Shown here: positions 8,837 through 17,574 of the stretch, piece by piece
How positions within the stretch are numbered: the stretch's first letter is position 1
How the letters are laid out: the number at the start of each line of letters is the position of its first letter
Assembly: GCA_947168665.1 (NCBI GenBank)
Contig: CAMVMX010000002.1
Coordinates: 62,001 to 126,000, forward strand
Length of the DNA stretch: 64,000 nucleotides
Direction: 5' to 3'
Source of the DNA: an uncultured Bacteroidales bacterium
GTDB taxonomy: Bacteria; Bacteroidota; Bacteroidia; Bacteroidales; P3
The notes under the pieces: model-generated
Databases searched by the model: none
The model's input: the letters and a program-made list of their open reading frames with translations, nothing else
What the model was told of the DNA's origin: nothing
Made by a program: the position numbers and the translations under genes

Positions 8837-9136
8837 ATGGTTATGTTTGACTTTGAAGCCACAGTGGTAGAGATTGAACGTAAGGTTCGGAAGTTGGTCG
8901 GGGAGAACCAACGGTTGCGTGTGGAGGCGGAGAGGGCAAACGAGCAGTGCCGGCAGCTGCAGGAGCAAGTGGACAAACAAAATATTGAAATTAATAATTT
9001 AAAGGAACAAAACAACATTTTAAAATTAGGGAATACGCTGACTCAAAAGGGCGATTCTGTAGAGATTAAACTGAAAATCAACCAACTGATACGAAGCATA
9101 GATAAAAGTTTGGCATTAATCAACAAAACTGAATAG
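8837..9136 (+). CDS. Small coiled-coil protein upstream of zapA
   Basis: 99 residues, almost entirely heptad-rich helix (VEIERKVRKLVGENQRLRVE, ERANEQCRQLQEQVDKQNIE). M1 and M3 are both possible starts. In Bacteroidota a short coiled-coil gene commonly precedes zapA and may act with it at the Z-ring, as ZapB does; that role is inference. It is 31 nt upstream of zapA under the same promoter. Confidence 0.65.
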   Translation: MVMFDFEATVVEIERKVRKLVGENQRLRVEAERANEQCRQLQEQVDKQNIEINNLKEQNNILKLGNTLTQKGDSVEIKLKINQLIRSIDKSLALINKTE

Positions 9137-9167
9137 TCATCAAAAAACAAAAACGACAGGCAGACCA

Positions 9168-9452
9168 ATGAGCGAACTACCGGCCACAATACGAATCATG
9201 GAAAGGCCATACAGGATGAGAATCAACGCGGAAGACGAGCAATATCTGCGTCAGGCCGCTGCATTGATTGACTCTCAAGCCAACAGTTACGCCAAGAAGT
9301 ATGCCTATAATGACCGACAGGATTTGTTGGCGATGGTGGCGCTGACCCAGATTACGCAGCTCCTTAAACTGCAGACCACGCACCGGTTTGAGGACACACA
9401 GCTGGGCGAAAGGCTCACCGAGATAAACCGGCTGCTCGACAGCGTTGATTGA
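9168..9452 (+). CDS. zapA: Cell division protein ZapA
   Basis: 94 residues with the ZapA layout. A short beta N-terminal domain (ATIRIMERPYRMRINAEDEQ) leads to YLRQAAALIDSQANSYAKKY and DLLAMVALTQITQLL, followed by a helical tail. ZapA binds FtsZ and promotes filament bundling at the division site. It sits between the coiled-coil gene and the structured RNA/rny. Confidence 0.85.
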   Translation: MSELPATIRIMERPYRMRINAEDEQYLRQAAALIDSQANSYAKKYAYNDRQDLLAMVALTQITQLLKLQTTHRFEDTQLGERLTEINRLLDSVD

Positions 9453-9528
9453 GCCATGGCCGCAGCACCAGCCCCCGGCACCCGCACAGAGGGGGATGGC
9501 CGACAGGACATGAACTGTTCAGAAGATT

Positions 9529-9687
9529 AACCTGCATCGAATCCGAAACAGTTTGTAAACTCAACACCATTTACAAACCGAGTAAGCTCAGGGGTGGGTA
9601 GGTTGTATGGCTGAGACACCCGGCACTCAAATCCTAATGTTCCAGAGTTTACCATAACTCCCGGAGGATTGCGGTGCAGGTTTTTTT
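9529..9687 (+). ncRNA. ssrS: Structured RNA between zapA and rny, probable 6S-like RNA
   Basis: About 155 nt closed by a long terminal stem: AACCTGCA (9529-9536) pairs with TGCAGGTT (9675-9682), and AATCC pairs with GGATT just inside. A T-run (9681-9687) follows, like an intrinsic terminator. Inside is a perfect 9-bp hairpin, GTTTGTAAA with TTTACAAAC, and a smaller GAGTT/AACTC hairpin. Size, rod-like closure and position next to zapA fit 6S RNA. Bacteroidales 6S RNAs were, as I recall, first described as the Bacteroidales-1 motif. tmRNA is unlikely: the RNA is too short and lacks a tRNA-Ala-like end. No promoter box is obvious directly upstream, so it may be processed from the zapA transcript. 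Confidence 0.55.
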
Positions 9688-9766
9688 CAAAACGACTCCG
9701 AAAGAACTGAAAGACCCGATGGCGGGAGGCCGTTCCCCAAAAAACAAAACAACTCAACATCACACT

Positions 9767-11308
9767 ATGATTGTAATAGGAATCATTATCGGAATTGTTG
9801 TTGGCGGCGGCGTAGGTGTATGGCTGGCCACCAACACGCTGCGCAACCGTCTGCTGGCCAAGAGCCAACAGGTGCTGAAAGACGCCGAAGAGAAAGGCGA
9901 GATGATTAAGAAAGACAAAATCCTGCAAGCCAAGGAGAAGTTTTTGCAACTGAAGGGGGAGCATGACAAGCAGGTGAACGAGAAGAACAGCGCCATCCGC
10001 GAGCAGGAGCAGAAGTTGAAGCAGCGCGAACAGTCGCTGAACCAGAAAGTGGAAGACCTGCAGAAGAAGAGCAACGAGCTGAAACAGGTGAGCGAAAACC
10101 TGAATGGGCAGATTGAGGTGCTCCGCAAAAGGCAGGCTGAGGTGGAGAAAGTGTATAACGAAAGCATCGAGAAGCTGGAGCACATAGCAGGCATGACGGC
10201 TGACGAGGCCAAGCAGCACCTCATCGAGATGATGACGGACGAAGCCAAGTCGGAGGCAGCCAGCAACATCATGGACATCGTGGAGGAGGCCAAAATCACC
10301 GCCAACGAGCAGGCCAAGAAGATTGTTATCCAGTCTATTCAGCGCACTGCCACCGAGAACGCCATTGAGAACACGGTGAGTGTGTTCAACTTGGAGAACG
10401 AGGAGGTGAAGGGCCGCATCATCGGCCGCGAGGGCCGCAACATCCGCGCCCTCGAAAGCTTGACAGGCGTGGAGATTATCATCGACGATTCGCCTGACGC
10501 CATCATCATCAGTGGCTTCGACCCCGTGCGCCGCGAGATAGCGCGCCTGTCGCTGCATAAACTGGTGACAGACGGCCGTATCCACCCCGCCCGCATTGAG
10601 GAAGTGGTGGCCAAGACCCGCCGCCAAATTGAGCAGGAGATTGCCGAGGTGGGCAAACGCACCTGCATTGACCTTGGCATCAACAACATGAACCACGAGC
10701 TGATGCGCATGGTGGGCCGCATGAAGTACCGCTCAAGTTATGGTCAGAACCTGCTGCAGCACAGCCGCGAGGTGGCCAACCTGGCCGCCACGATGGCTTC
10801 GGAGCTGGGCCTGAACCCCAAACTGGCCAAGCGCGCCGGTCTGCTGCACGACATTGGCAAGGTGCCTGAGACTGACCCCGAGCTGCCACATGCAATCTTC
10901 GGCATGAAGCTGGCCGAAAAGTATAAGGAGCATCCCGATGTGTGCAACGCTATCGGTGCCCACCACGACGAGACGGAGATGACCAATCTGATTTCGCCCA
11001 TCATACAGGTGTGCGACGCCATCAGCGGCGCCCGTCCCGGCGCCCGCCGCGAGGTAGTGGAGGCCTATATCAACCGCCTGAAGAAGCTGGAGGATATGGC
11101 CATGACTTACCCCGGAGTGGTGAAGACTTACGCCATACAGGCCGGCCGTGAGCTGCGCGTGATTGTGGGGGCTGAGAAGGTGAGCGATGCCGAGGCCACG
11201 AAGCTGAGCTTCGACCTGTCGCGCCAGATTCAGAACGAGATGACCTATCCCGGCCAAATCAAGGTGACGGTCATCCGCGAGACACGCGCCGTGAACTACG
11301 CGAAATAA
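9767..11308 (+). CDS. rny: Ribonuclease Y
   Basis: 513 residues from [17 protein letters not shown]; an in-frame ATG at 9674 falls inside the RNA and is rejected. The domains are in the family order: one N-terminal membrane helix (1-25), a long coiled coil (about 30-190), a KH domain with the [15 protein letters not shown] motif, then an HD phosphohydrolase domain ([21 protein letters not shown]) and the C-terminal RNase Y domain. It is the membrane-bound endoribonuclease that starts mRNA decay. Full length. Confidence 0.95.
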   Translation: MIVIGIIIGIVVGGGVGVWLATNTLRNRLLAKSQQVLKDAEEKGEMIKKDKILQAKEKFLQLKGEHDKQVNEKNSAIREQEQKLKQREQSLNQKVEDLQKKSNELKQVSENLNGQIEVLRKRQAEVEKVYNESIEKLEHIAGMTADEAKQHLIEMMTDEAKSEAASNIMDIVEEAKITANEQAKKIVIQSIQRTATENAIENTVSVFNLENEEVKGRIIGREGRNIRALESLTGVEIIIDDSPDAIIISGFDPVRREIARLSLHKLVTDGRIHPARIEEVVAKTRRQIEQEIAEVGKRTCIDLGINNMNHELMRMVGRMKYRSSYGQNLLQHSREVANLAATMASELGLNPKLAKRAGLLHDIGKVPETDPELPHAIFGMKLAEKYKEHPDVCNAIGAHHDETEMTNLISPIIQVCDAISGARPGARREVVEAYINRLKKLEDMAMTYPGVVKTYAIQAGRELRVIVGAEKVSDAEATKLSFDLSRQIQNEMTYPGQIKVTVIRETRAVNYAK

Positions 11309-11337
11309 TGGATTTGTAATACTTTGTATCAAAAGTC

Positions 11338-12207
11338 ATGCTGCTGAATTTCATCAATTGGAATGTGGATCCGGTGATGTTTCACATCGGCTCGTTTGCG
11401 GTGCGCTACTACTCGCTGGGGTTCCTTTTCGCCTTCGTGCTGGGATACCTGATTTTCGCCAACATGTTCAAGCGGGAGAAAGTGGACTCGAAGTATTTGG
11501 AGAATCTGCTGCTGTGGATGTTCGTATCCACGCTGGTGGGTGCCCGCCTGGGCCACTGCCTGTTCTATCAGCCAGACTATTTCCTCACCGCTGCCCATTG
11601 GCCGGAGATTTTCCTGCCTTTCGACCTCTCGACAGGCAAGTTCACCGGCTATGAGGGACTGGCCAGCCACGGGGCCGCCATCGCTATCCTGTTTACCATC
11701 TGGCTCTACTGCCGCAAGAACAAGTTCAACGCCTGGTGGCTGTTGGACCGCTTAGTGATTGTGGTGGCCTTGGGCGGGGCTTTCATCCGTCTGGGCAACC
11801 TCTTCAACAGCGAAATCTACGGTGTGGAGACATCGCTGCCGTGGGGCTTTATCTATGAGCGCAACGGCGAGACGGTGCCCAAGCACCCCACGCAGATTTA
11901 TGAGTCGCTCTCGTATTTCATCATCTTCGCGGCGTGCTACCTCACCTACCTTCGCAAGAAAGGCAAGCTGCACAATGGCCGCCTGTTCGGGTGGTGGATG
12001 ATTGCGCTGTGGGGCGTGCGCTTCCTCGTAGAGTTTGTGAAGGAGGAGCAGGTGGCTTTCGAGCGTGGCATGACTCTCGACATGGGGCAGTGGCTCAGTA
12101 TTCCGATGATTCTGGCCGGAGTGGTGATAGTGGTGCTGTCGCACAAAGGCCGCCTAAAGGAAGGAATATTCACTGCTGACTATAAACAGAACAACAAGAA
12201 AAAATAA
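11338..12207 (+). CDS. lgt: Prolipoprotein diacylglyceryl transferase
   Basis: 289 residues with about seven membrane segments. Recognisable Lgt motifs are the [15 protein letters not shown] start, [15 protein letters not shown] containing the essential His, [12 protein letters not shown], and PTQIYES near the catalytic region. It transfers diacylglycerol to the lipobox Cys of preprolipoproteins, and this window encodes several such lipoproteins. It lies 29 nt after rny and 11 nt before gpmA, so co-transcription is likely. Confidence 0.95.
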   Translation: MLLNFINWNVDPVMFHIGSFAVRYYSLGFLFAFVLGYLIFANMFKREKVDSKYLENLLLWMFVSTLVGARLGHCLFYQPDYFLTAAHWPEIFLPFDLSTGKFTGYEGLASHGAAIAILFTIWLYCRKNKFNAWWLLDRLVIVVALGGAFIRLGNLFNSEIYGVETSLPWGFIYERNGETVPKHPTQIYESLSYFIIFAACYLTYLRKKGKLHNGRLFGWWMIALWGVRFLVEFVKEEQVAFERGMTLDMGQWLSIPMILAGVVIVVLSHKGRLKEGIFTADYKQNNKKK

Positions 12208-12218
12208 TTGTATTATAC

Positions 12219-12965
12219 ATGAAGAAATTGATTTTAGTACGCCACGGCGAAAGCGAGTGGAATAAGATGAATCTTTTTACTGGCTGGACGGATGTGGACC
12301 TGACCCCCTACGGCATGTGCGAGGCCTATATGGCTGGCCGTCTGCTGAAAGAGGAGGGCTACCGCCCCACCATGTGCTACACCTCTTACCTGAAACGGGC
12401 CGTCAAAACCCTGAACCAGATACTGGACGCCATGGACATGGATTACCTGCCTGTGGAGAAAAGCTGGCGTCTTAATGAAAAAAGCTATGGGGCCCTGCAA
12501 GGCGCCAACAAGGCCGAGACCCTGCTGAAATACGGCGAAGAGAAGCTGATGCAATGGCGTCGCAGCTACGACGTGCAGCCTCCTGCACTGGACATCGACG
12601 ACAAGCGCAATCCCCGCAAGGACCCCCGTTATGCAGCCGTGAGCGACGCCGAACTGCCCGCCACCGAGGCCCTGTGCGACACCATAGCACGCCTGATGCC
12701 CTACTATGAGGGAACCATCCTCCCCGCTTTCCACCAGCACGACGAGGTGATGGTGGTGGCCCACGGCAACAGTCTGCGCGGTATTGTAAAGACTCTCAAA
12801 GGAATAAGCGATGCCGACATCGTAGGATTCAATATTCCCACCGCCGTACCCTATATTTTTGAATTTGACGACCAGATGAACCTCAAAAATGACTTCTATC
12901 TGGGTAACCAAGAAGAAATTCGCAAAAAGATAGAAGGTGTTAAGAATCAGGCTAAAAAGAAATAG
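12219..12965 (+). CDS. gpmA: 2,3-bisphosphoglycerate-dependent phosphoglycerate mutase
   Basis: 248 residues. The histidine phosphatase signature [10 protein letters not shown] carries the phospho-accepting His, and [10 protein letters not shown] carries the second His. [10 protein letters not shown] and [11 protein letters not shown] match dPGM, which interconverts 3- and 2-phosphoglycerate in glycolysis. The usual NERHYG segment reads NEKSYG here: the catalytic Glu is kept, but the His is Ser. A Lys-rich tail ends the protein. It is 11 nt after lgt. Confidence 0.92.
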   Translation: MKKLILVRHGESEWNKMNLFTGWTDVDLTPYGMCEAYMAGRLLKEEGYRPTMCYTSYLKRAVKTLNQILDAMDMDYLPVEKSWRLNEKSYGALQGANKAETLLKYGEEKLMQWRRSYDVQPPALDIDDKRNPRKDPRYAAVSDAELPATEALCDTIARLMPYYEGTILPAFHQHDEVMVVAHGNSLRGIVKTLKGISDADIVGFNIPTAVPYIFEFDDQMNLKNDFYLGNQEEIRKKIEGVKNQAKKK

Positions 12966-12998
12966 TTGAAAGCTGAAAAGTGCAAAAAACGAAAAAAG

Positions 12999-13031
12999 TT
13001 TTGTCCAATTCAAAAAAAGTTCGTACTTTTG
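12999..13031 (+). promoter_or_regulatory. Promoter of the tRNA cluster
   Basis: TTTTG at 12999-13003, a 20-nt spacer, and TACTTTTG at 13024-13031. It is 56 nt upstream of tRNA-Ser and fits the TTTG/TAnnTTTG pattern. Confidence 0.6.
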
Positions 13032-13086
13032 CACCCGATTTCGCTGAAAGAAAACACAGGTTTTTGAGTAGAAATCGAACAGCTAC

Positions 13087-13177
13087 GGAGAGGTGGGTGA
13101 GTGGCTGAAACCAACAGTTTGCTAAACTGTCGTACTCGATTAGGGTACCGGGGGTTCGAATCCCCCCTTCTCCGCCA
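13087..13177 (+). tRNA. tRNA-Ser (GCT anticodon)
   Basis: The acceptor GGAGAGG pairs with CTTCTCC; the discriminator is G and CCA is encoded. The anticodon stem-loop CAGTTTGCTAAACTG gives GCT. It has a long variable arm, as in class II tRNAs, and a T arm GGGGGTTCGAATCCCCC. Confidence 0.93.
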
Positions 13178-13187
13178 AGCAAGAGAG

Positions 13188-13214
13188 AAAGACGTCCGTG
13201 AGGCGTCTTTTTTC
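13188..13214 (+). terminator. Terminator-like hairpin after tRNA-Ser
   Basis: AAAGACG pairs with CGTCTTT, followed by a T-run. It lies between tRNA-Ser and tRNA-Pro, so it may attenuate read-through into the next two tRNAs. Confidence 0.5.
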
Positions 13215-13224
13215 TTAGAGGCAA

Positions 13225-13299
13225 CGGGATATGGCGTAGTCCGGTTAGCGCGCCTGCTTTGGGAGCAGGAGATCGCCTGTTCGAATCAGGCTATCCCGA
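13225..13299 (+). tRNA. tRNA-Pro (TGG anticodon)
   Basis: The acceptor CGGGATA pairs with TATCCCG. The anticodon stem CCTGC/GCAGG carries the loop TTTGGGA, giving TGG. The T arm is GCCTGTTCGAATCAGGC. CCA is not encoded. Confidence 0.92.
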
Positions 13300-13315
13300 C
13301 AACAATGAATCGAGC

Positions 13316-13389
13316 GGTTCCGTAGCTCAGCTGGATAGAGCAACTGCCTTCTAAGCAGTAGGTCCTGCGTTCGAATCGCAGCGGAATCA
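13316..13389 (+). tRNA. tRNA-Arg (TCT anticodon)
   Basis: The acceptor GGTTCCG pairs with CGGAATC (one G-T pair). D arm GCTCAGCTGGATAGAGC. The anticodon stem ACTGC/GCAGT has the loop CTTCTAA, giving TCT. CCA is not encoded. Confidence 0.92.
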
Positions 13390-13400
13390 CTTCCCGACGA

Positions 13401-13428
13401 GCCTTCACCCCCTGTGAGGGCTTTTTTT
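13401..13428 (+). terminator. Intrinsic terminator of the tRNA cluster
   Basis: GCCTTCAC pairs with GTGAGGGC across a CCCCT loop and is followed by a run of seven Ts, 11 nt after tRNA-Arg. Confidence 0.75.
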
Positions 13429-13586
13429 CTTCCCCGCTGCCCAAAGCCGTCCGGCTTCTCCCGCCACCTCCACAACGCTCCTCTACTTTTTTTTCACAAA
13501 AAATGTCCTCCGAGTGTAGTTTTTTTGAGGTGAGTAGTGTCTAAGGGGCAAAACCGAGACTCGGAAAGAATAAAAAAGCAACAACA

Positions 13587-14093
13587 ATGAACAAGAAACA
13601 ACAACGCGAACTCGACTTCGAGCAGCTGGTGGAACGGCAGCGACAAACCATCTACTCCGTCTGCTACCTCTTCGCCGACGAGCGACAGCAAGCCGACGAC
13701 CTGTTCCAGGAGACACTCATACGCCTCTGGCAGGGCTTCGACACCTTCGAAGGCCGCAGCCAGGAAAAAACATGGGTATACCGCATAGCCCTAAACACCT
13801 GCATCAACCTCGACCGCAAGCACCACCGCCGCAAAGACACCTCGCCCTTAGAACTGAGCGTCGACTACTTTGCCAGCGCCGCCACCTGGGACAGCGGTGA
13901 GGAGCGCAACCCTGCGGCACAACGCCTCCACCGCCGCATAGGCAAACTCCACCCCTTCGACCGCGCCCTTATCCTCCTCTGGCTCGAGGACCTCCCCTAC
14001 GACGAAATCGCCGCCATCCTGGGCATCACCGTCAAAAACGTAAGTGTGCGCTTAGTGCGCATTCGCGAAAAACTCAAAACAATAACCGACTAA
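13587..14093 (+). CDS. ECF-type RNA polymerase sigma factor
   Basis: 168 residues. Region 2 spans about 12-80 (IYSVCYLFADERQQADDLFQ, WVYRIALNTCINLDRK). Region 4 spans about 110-165 (HPFDRALILLWLEDLPYDEI, AAILGITVKNVSVRLVRIRE). A hydrophilic linker with ERNPAAQRL joins them. It is typical of Bacteroidota ECF factors that answer to a neighbouring membrane protein. The next gene starts 11 nt later and is probably its partner. Confidence 0.88.
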   Translation: MNKKQQRELDFEQLVERQRQTIYSVCYLFADERQQADDLFQETLIRLWQGFDTFEGRSQEKTWVYRIALNTCINLDRKHHRRKDTSPLELSVDYFASAATWDSGEERNPAAQRLHRRIGKLHPFDRALILLWLEDLPYDEIAAILGITVKNVSVRLVRIREKLKTITD

Positions 14094-14104
14094 AACAAAC
14101 AACC

Positions 14105-14686
14105 ATGGAAAACAACACCGACCTCAAACAAGAACTGCAGCGCGACCTCCGCGACCTGCAACAAGACATAGCCCAACACAGCACCTTCAACAACGACCTC
14201 TGGCGCCGCTCCATCAAACGGTCTGCACAACGCCTATACCGCGTCAACCTCATCTCCTCCATAATCTTGACAATATTCGTGCTGGTATACACCCCCTTCA
14301 TGCTTCTCGGCCGCCAATGGCCCTGGTGGTTCGTCCTGCTGTTCGACCTCTTTATGGGCTACCTGATAGTCCGAAGCCTCATAGCCCTGCGCGGCATGCG
14401 CCGTCCCGATGTGCACACCCAGACAGGCCTTCTCTCCCTGCGTGACAGCGTCCGACAGGCCAGCAAATCCTTCCCCCTCCGCGAACGGATTCCCTACATG
14501 GCCTTGGGCGCAGTCCTCATGATCCTCTTCTTTATGCTGCTATACAAAACAGAACCCGACATCTTCAAGCCCGTCCTGTTCGCAACACTGCTCTCCCTCC
14601 CCACCGGCTACCTCGCATCAATGCGGACGAACAAAAAAATCAAAAACCTCAGCAAAGAGATCGACGAACTCCTGAAAGAAGAATGA
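14105..14686 (+). CDS. Membrane protein encoded with the ECF sigma factor
   Basis: 193 residues. A charged cytoplasmic N-terminus (1-50: QELQRDLRDLQQDIAQ) is followed by four predicted membrane segments in two pairs (LISSIILTIFVLVYTPFMLL, WWFVLLFDLFMGYLIV, IPYMALGAVLMILFFMLLY, FKPVLFATLLSLPTGYLA). The tail is Lys/Glu-rich. By position and topology it could be the anti-sigma partner. I see no zinc anti-sigma (HxxxCxxC) motif, so that is inference. Confidence 0.55.
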   Translation: MENNTDLKQELQRDLRDLQQDIAQHSTFNNDLWRRSIKRSAQRLYRVNLISSIILTIFVLVYTPFMLLGRQWPWWFVLLFDLFMGYLIVRSLIALRGMRRPDVHTQTGLLSLRDSVRQASKSFPLRERIPYMALGAVLMILFFMLLYKTEPDIFKPVLFATLLSLPTGYLASMRTNKKIKNLSKEIDELLKEE

Positions 14687-14847
14687 CCCCGGCACACCGC
14701 CGCCACCTCATGCAGGGGACACGGGGCAAGGCAACCCCCTGTCCCCTTTATTATTATATCCCACACCCCAACCCTTTCCCCCGCAGCCAACAACCTCAAA
14801 AACCACCCATCCCACCCTCCAACAAACACCAATCGGAGAAAAAGATG

Positions 14848-14855
14848 TATCTTTG
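14848..14855 (+). promoter_or_regulatory. Putative -7 box (TATCTTTG) for the AbiH gene
   Basis: Matches TAnnTTTG, 55 nt before the ATG at 14911; no clear -33 element. Confidence 0.4.
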
Positions 14856-14910
14856 CAAAAAAATACACTTCTATAGAGACTACACCTCATCGTAATAAAA
14901 TATATGACCC

Positions 14911-15996
14911 ATGAACAGACTCGTAATCATCGGTAACGGCTTCGACCTGGCCCACGGCCTCAAAACCAGCTATCAGAATTTCATCAACTGGTATTGGAAT
15001 CAATGGGGTATGCGTTTACTAACAGCATCCACATATCAAGAATCAGATGGATTATGTTCCTTTGATTTGTTGAATCATGTAAATGGACACTATTATACAT
15101 GGTTTCAATTTCAGCAATGCCATTATATTACAAAAGATGACCCATTTCAACCGTGGGACGGGAATAAGGTGGTAGAACAGATTAAACTGAATGAATATTG
15201 TAATTTCCAATACACAAGCCGTTTCTTGGAGAGGATTGACCAAAACATCGAAACCAAAGGCTGGGTTGATATTGAGAACGACTACTACCATTTGCTTGTC
15301 CATGACGAAGTGAGAAACAGTTCTTATCAAGAACTAAACAATCATTTGGACATTTTGCGAGAGAAGCTAATCGAGTACTTGCGGACGGTTGAAAACACAG
15401 AAATCCAAATAATACCTGAGATCAAAGACAAAATATATCGCCCCTTCGATATGAATGAACTTTCCATCGACTATTCTTACCTTCCAGAAGAAGAATGCTC
15501 GCTTTCAAACATCATGCTGCTCAACTTCAACTACACCAAAACTCCCGAAATGTATTTGAAAGACAAAACAACCATCAATTATATTCATGGCAAATTAGAT
15601 AACCCAGAGAGTGTGATTTTCGGCTATGGCGATGAACTGGATGAAGATTATAAAAGGTTGAAAAATCTTAATGACAACGAGTGCCTCCGACACATGAAAT
15701 CCATCCGCTACCTCGATGCTGGCAACTACCGCAATATGCTTCAATTCATCGAGGCAGGCCCATTTCAGGTCTGCATCATGGGCCACTCATGTGGCAACTC
15801 AGACCGCACCCTACTCAACACCATATTCGAACACCGCAACTGCGTATCAGTCAAGCCTTATTACTACATCAAGGATAGCGGTGAGGATAACTTCAGTGAA
15901 ATGTCTATAAACATCAGTCGTAACTTCAACGACATGAAACTGATGCGTGACCGGGTGGTGGCAAAACCCTATACGGAGCCACTTGTAAGCAAGTAA
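14911..15996 (+). CDS. AbiH-family abortive infection protein
   Basis: 361 residues with the AbiH N-terminal signature LVIIGNGFDLAHGLKTSYQN and the later LNFNYTKT and NYIHGKL segments common to this family. AbiH was described in Lactococcus as causing abortive infection on phage attack; the biochemistry is not clear. After the first 100 bases the gene is much more AT-rich than its neighbours, a sign of transfer. It stands alone between the sigma operon and a lipoprotein gene, with its own -7 box. Confidence 0.8.
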   Translation: MNRLVIIGNGFDLAHGLKTSYQNFINWYWNQWGMRLLTASTYQESDGLCSFDLLNHVNGHYYTWFQFQQCHYITKDDPFQPWDGNKVVEQIKLNEYCNFQYTSRFLERIDQNIETKGWVDIENDYYHLLVHDEVRNSSYQELNNHLDILREKLIEYLRTVENTEIQIIPEIKDKIYRPFDMNELSIDYSYLPEEECSLSNIMLLNFNYTKTPEMYLKDKTTINYIHGKLDNPESVIFGYGDELDEDYKRLKNLNDNECLRHMKSIRYLDAGNYRNMLQFIEAGPFQVCIMGHSCGNSDRTLLNTIFEHRNCVSVKPYYYIKDSGEDNFSEMSINISRNFNDMKLMRDRVVAKPYTEPLVSK

Positions 15997-16025
15997 TAAC
16001 CTATCAATATCAAATAAGACAGGAA

Positions 16026-17210
16026 ATGAACACATTATCCCCAAAAACATCCTTATCCAGACTATTCCTCTTTGTGCTTATGCTGGGCTGCACAACACTG
16101 CTGGCGGCCTGCACCAAGGAACGTGTCACCCCCATTTCGGACAGTGTCGAAGCCATTGCCGACCGTGTGTGGACCTACAGCCAGAGCCACCCCGACGGCT
16201 TCACCCTCAACATCCGCACCATGGCCGAACCCTCCGAGGGAATAGCCGTCAGCTATGCCGCCACGCAGCACAGCCACTCCCGCAGCCAGCTCACCTCCGT
16301 GGTGCGTCACGCCCTGCTCCACGACGGCTATGTGGGCGGCTGGCTCAACACCGACGACAGCCTCTACTACTTCGACAGCTCCCGCCTCTTCCCCGAAGAC
16401 TCGCTCCCGGCGGCCATCCGTTTCGGCAAGGACAACAACCAACACTCCCTCTTCATCATCTCCACCTCCACCGAAATCCCCCTCGACGGCACAGTGGCCC
16501 AAATCGTGAGCCGCGACACCCTCCGGGTGGGTACCACCGGCGACTACCGCCCACTCTCCTTCTATGAGTCCTCCACCGGCCAGTACTGGGGCTTTGGCAT
16601 CGAACTGGCCCAGACCATCGCCCGGCGCATGGGCGTGGATATCCGGTTCGTACCCACCTCCTGGCCCTCACTCTCGGCCGACGTGCAGGCCGAACCCCAG
16701 CTGTTCGACTTCGCCATAGGCGGTATCACCATCACCCCCACCCGGTTAGAGACCATGGCCATGAGTGATGGCTACCTGGCCAACGGCAAAACCATCCTGT
16801 GCCGCGCCGCCGACACGGCCCTCTACCACTCGCTGGCCGACATCGACCGGCCCGGCGTGCGCGTCATGGTGAATCCCGGCGGCCTCAACGAGCAGTTTGC
16901 CCGCCAGCACCTCACCCAGGCCACCATCGTCGTCCACCCCCGCAACGAGGAAATCCCCTCGCTCATTGCCGAAGGCCAGGCCGACATCATGATTACCGAA
17001 ATAACCGAAGCCCCCTACTATGTGCAGCATGACGCCCGACTGGCGGCCCCGCTGCTGCACGAGCCCTTCACCCACGGCGAAATCGGGGTGCTGATGCGCC
17101 GCGGCCAGGACGACCTGATGGACTTCATCAACGGCATCATCGGCCAGATGAAGGCGGACGGCTCCCTCCGCGCCCTGCACCAAAAGTACGGCCTGGTGTA
17201 CAGCTACTGA
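16026..17210 (+). CDS. Lipoprotein with PheC-like (cyclohexadienyl dehydratase/SBP_bac_3) domain
   Basis: 394 residues. The SPII signal ends in LLAAC (Cys29). Residues 38-155 are a domain I cannot name, with motifs GIAVSYAATQ, HALLHDGYVGGWLNTDD and YYFDSSRLFPED. Residues 165-393 match periplasmic cyclohexadienyl dehydratase (PheC) closely from memory: RVGTTGDYRPLSF, VPTSWPSL, DFAIGGITIT, DIDRPGVRVMVNPGGLNEQF and ADIMITE. PheC converts prephenate or arogenate to phenylpyruvate or phenylalanine; the fold is shared with amino-acid binding proteins. Either an enzyme or a solute-binding role is possible. It starts 29 nt after the AbiH stop. Confidence 0.7.
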   Translation: MNTLSPKTSLSRLFLFVLMLGCTTLLAACTKERVTPISDSVEAIADRVWTYSQSHPDGFTLNIRTMAEPSEGIAVSYAATQHSHSRSQLTSVVRHALLHDGYVGGWLNTDDSLYYFDSSRLFPEDSLPAAIRFGKDNNQHSLFIISTSTEIPLDGTVAQIVSRDTLRVGTTGDYRPLSFYESSTGQYWGFGIELAQTIARRMGVDIRFVPTSWPSLSADVQAEPQLFDFAIGGITITPTRLETMAMSDGYLANGKTILCRAADTALYHSLADIDRPGVRVMVNPGGLNEQFARQHLTQATIVVHPRNEEIPSLIAEGQADIMITEITEAPYYVQHDARLAAPLLHEPFTHGEIGVLMRRGQDDLMDFINGIIGQMKADGSLRALHQKYGLVYSY

Positions 17211-17574
17211 CCCCACCTCCCCAACCACAGAAGCACACCCGCCGCAATTGCGCCACCCCAGCTCACCGGCATTTATGACCCTTGGTGACGCCGCAGCCCG
17301 CGCCGACGGTTGCGCAGCTCCGGACAGACCCAATGCCTGGTTCCCGTTTCCACACTCGGTTCCCTGCATTTATTTTGTGGCGGAGAAACAAACCAGAAAG
17401 GAAAAAGAAAAGAAACAGAAACAAAATACAAAACAAATACCGCCACTGGGGATAGGCAATTATTGATGCTGGAAGAAAGGGTGCACAGCTTGCTGCCACG
17501 GCATGGCGGCATGGGGAGACGCCGGGAGCGGACGGCACCAGCCCAAACGGCGGGCTGGTGCGACGGCATTGCCC
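17211..17574. other. Intergenic region between convergent genes
   Basis: 364 bases between the PheC-like lipoprotein (plus) and rlmN (minus). It includes an A-rich stretch at about 17380-17445. No gene or convincing hairpin seen. Confidence 0.4.

Noticed and set aside
9529-9687. Reading the zapA-rny RNA as tmRNA
   Set aside because: It is too short, has no tRNA-Ala-like acceptor or CCA end and no tag-coding frame.
12219-12965. NEKSYG in gpmA as an inactivating change
   Set aside because: Both catalytic His residues and the Glu remain; the Lys/Ser changes are next to them and do not by themselves show loss of function.
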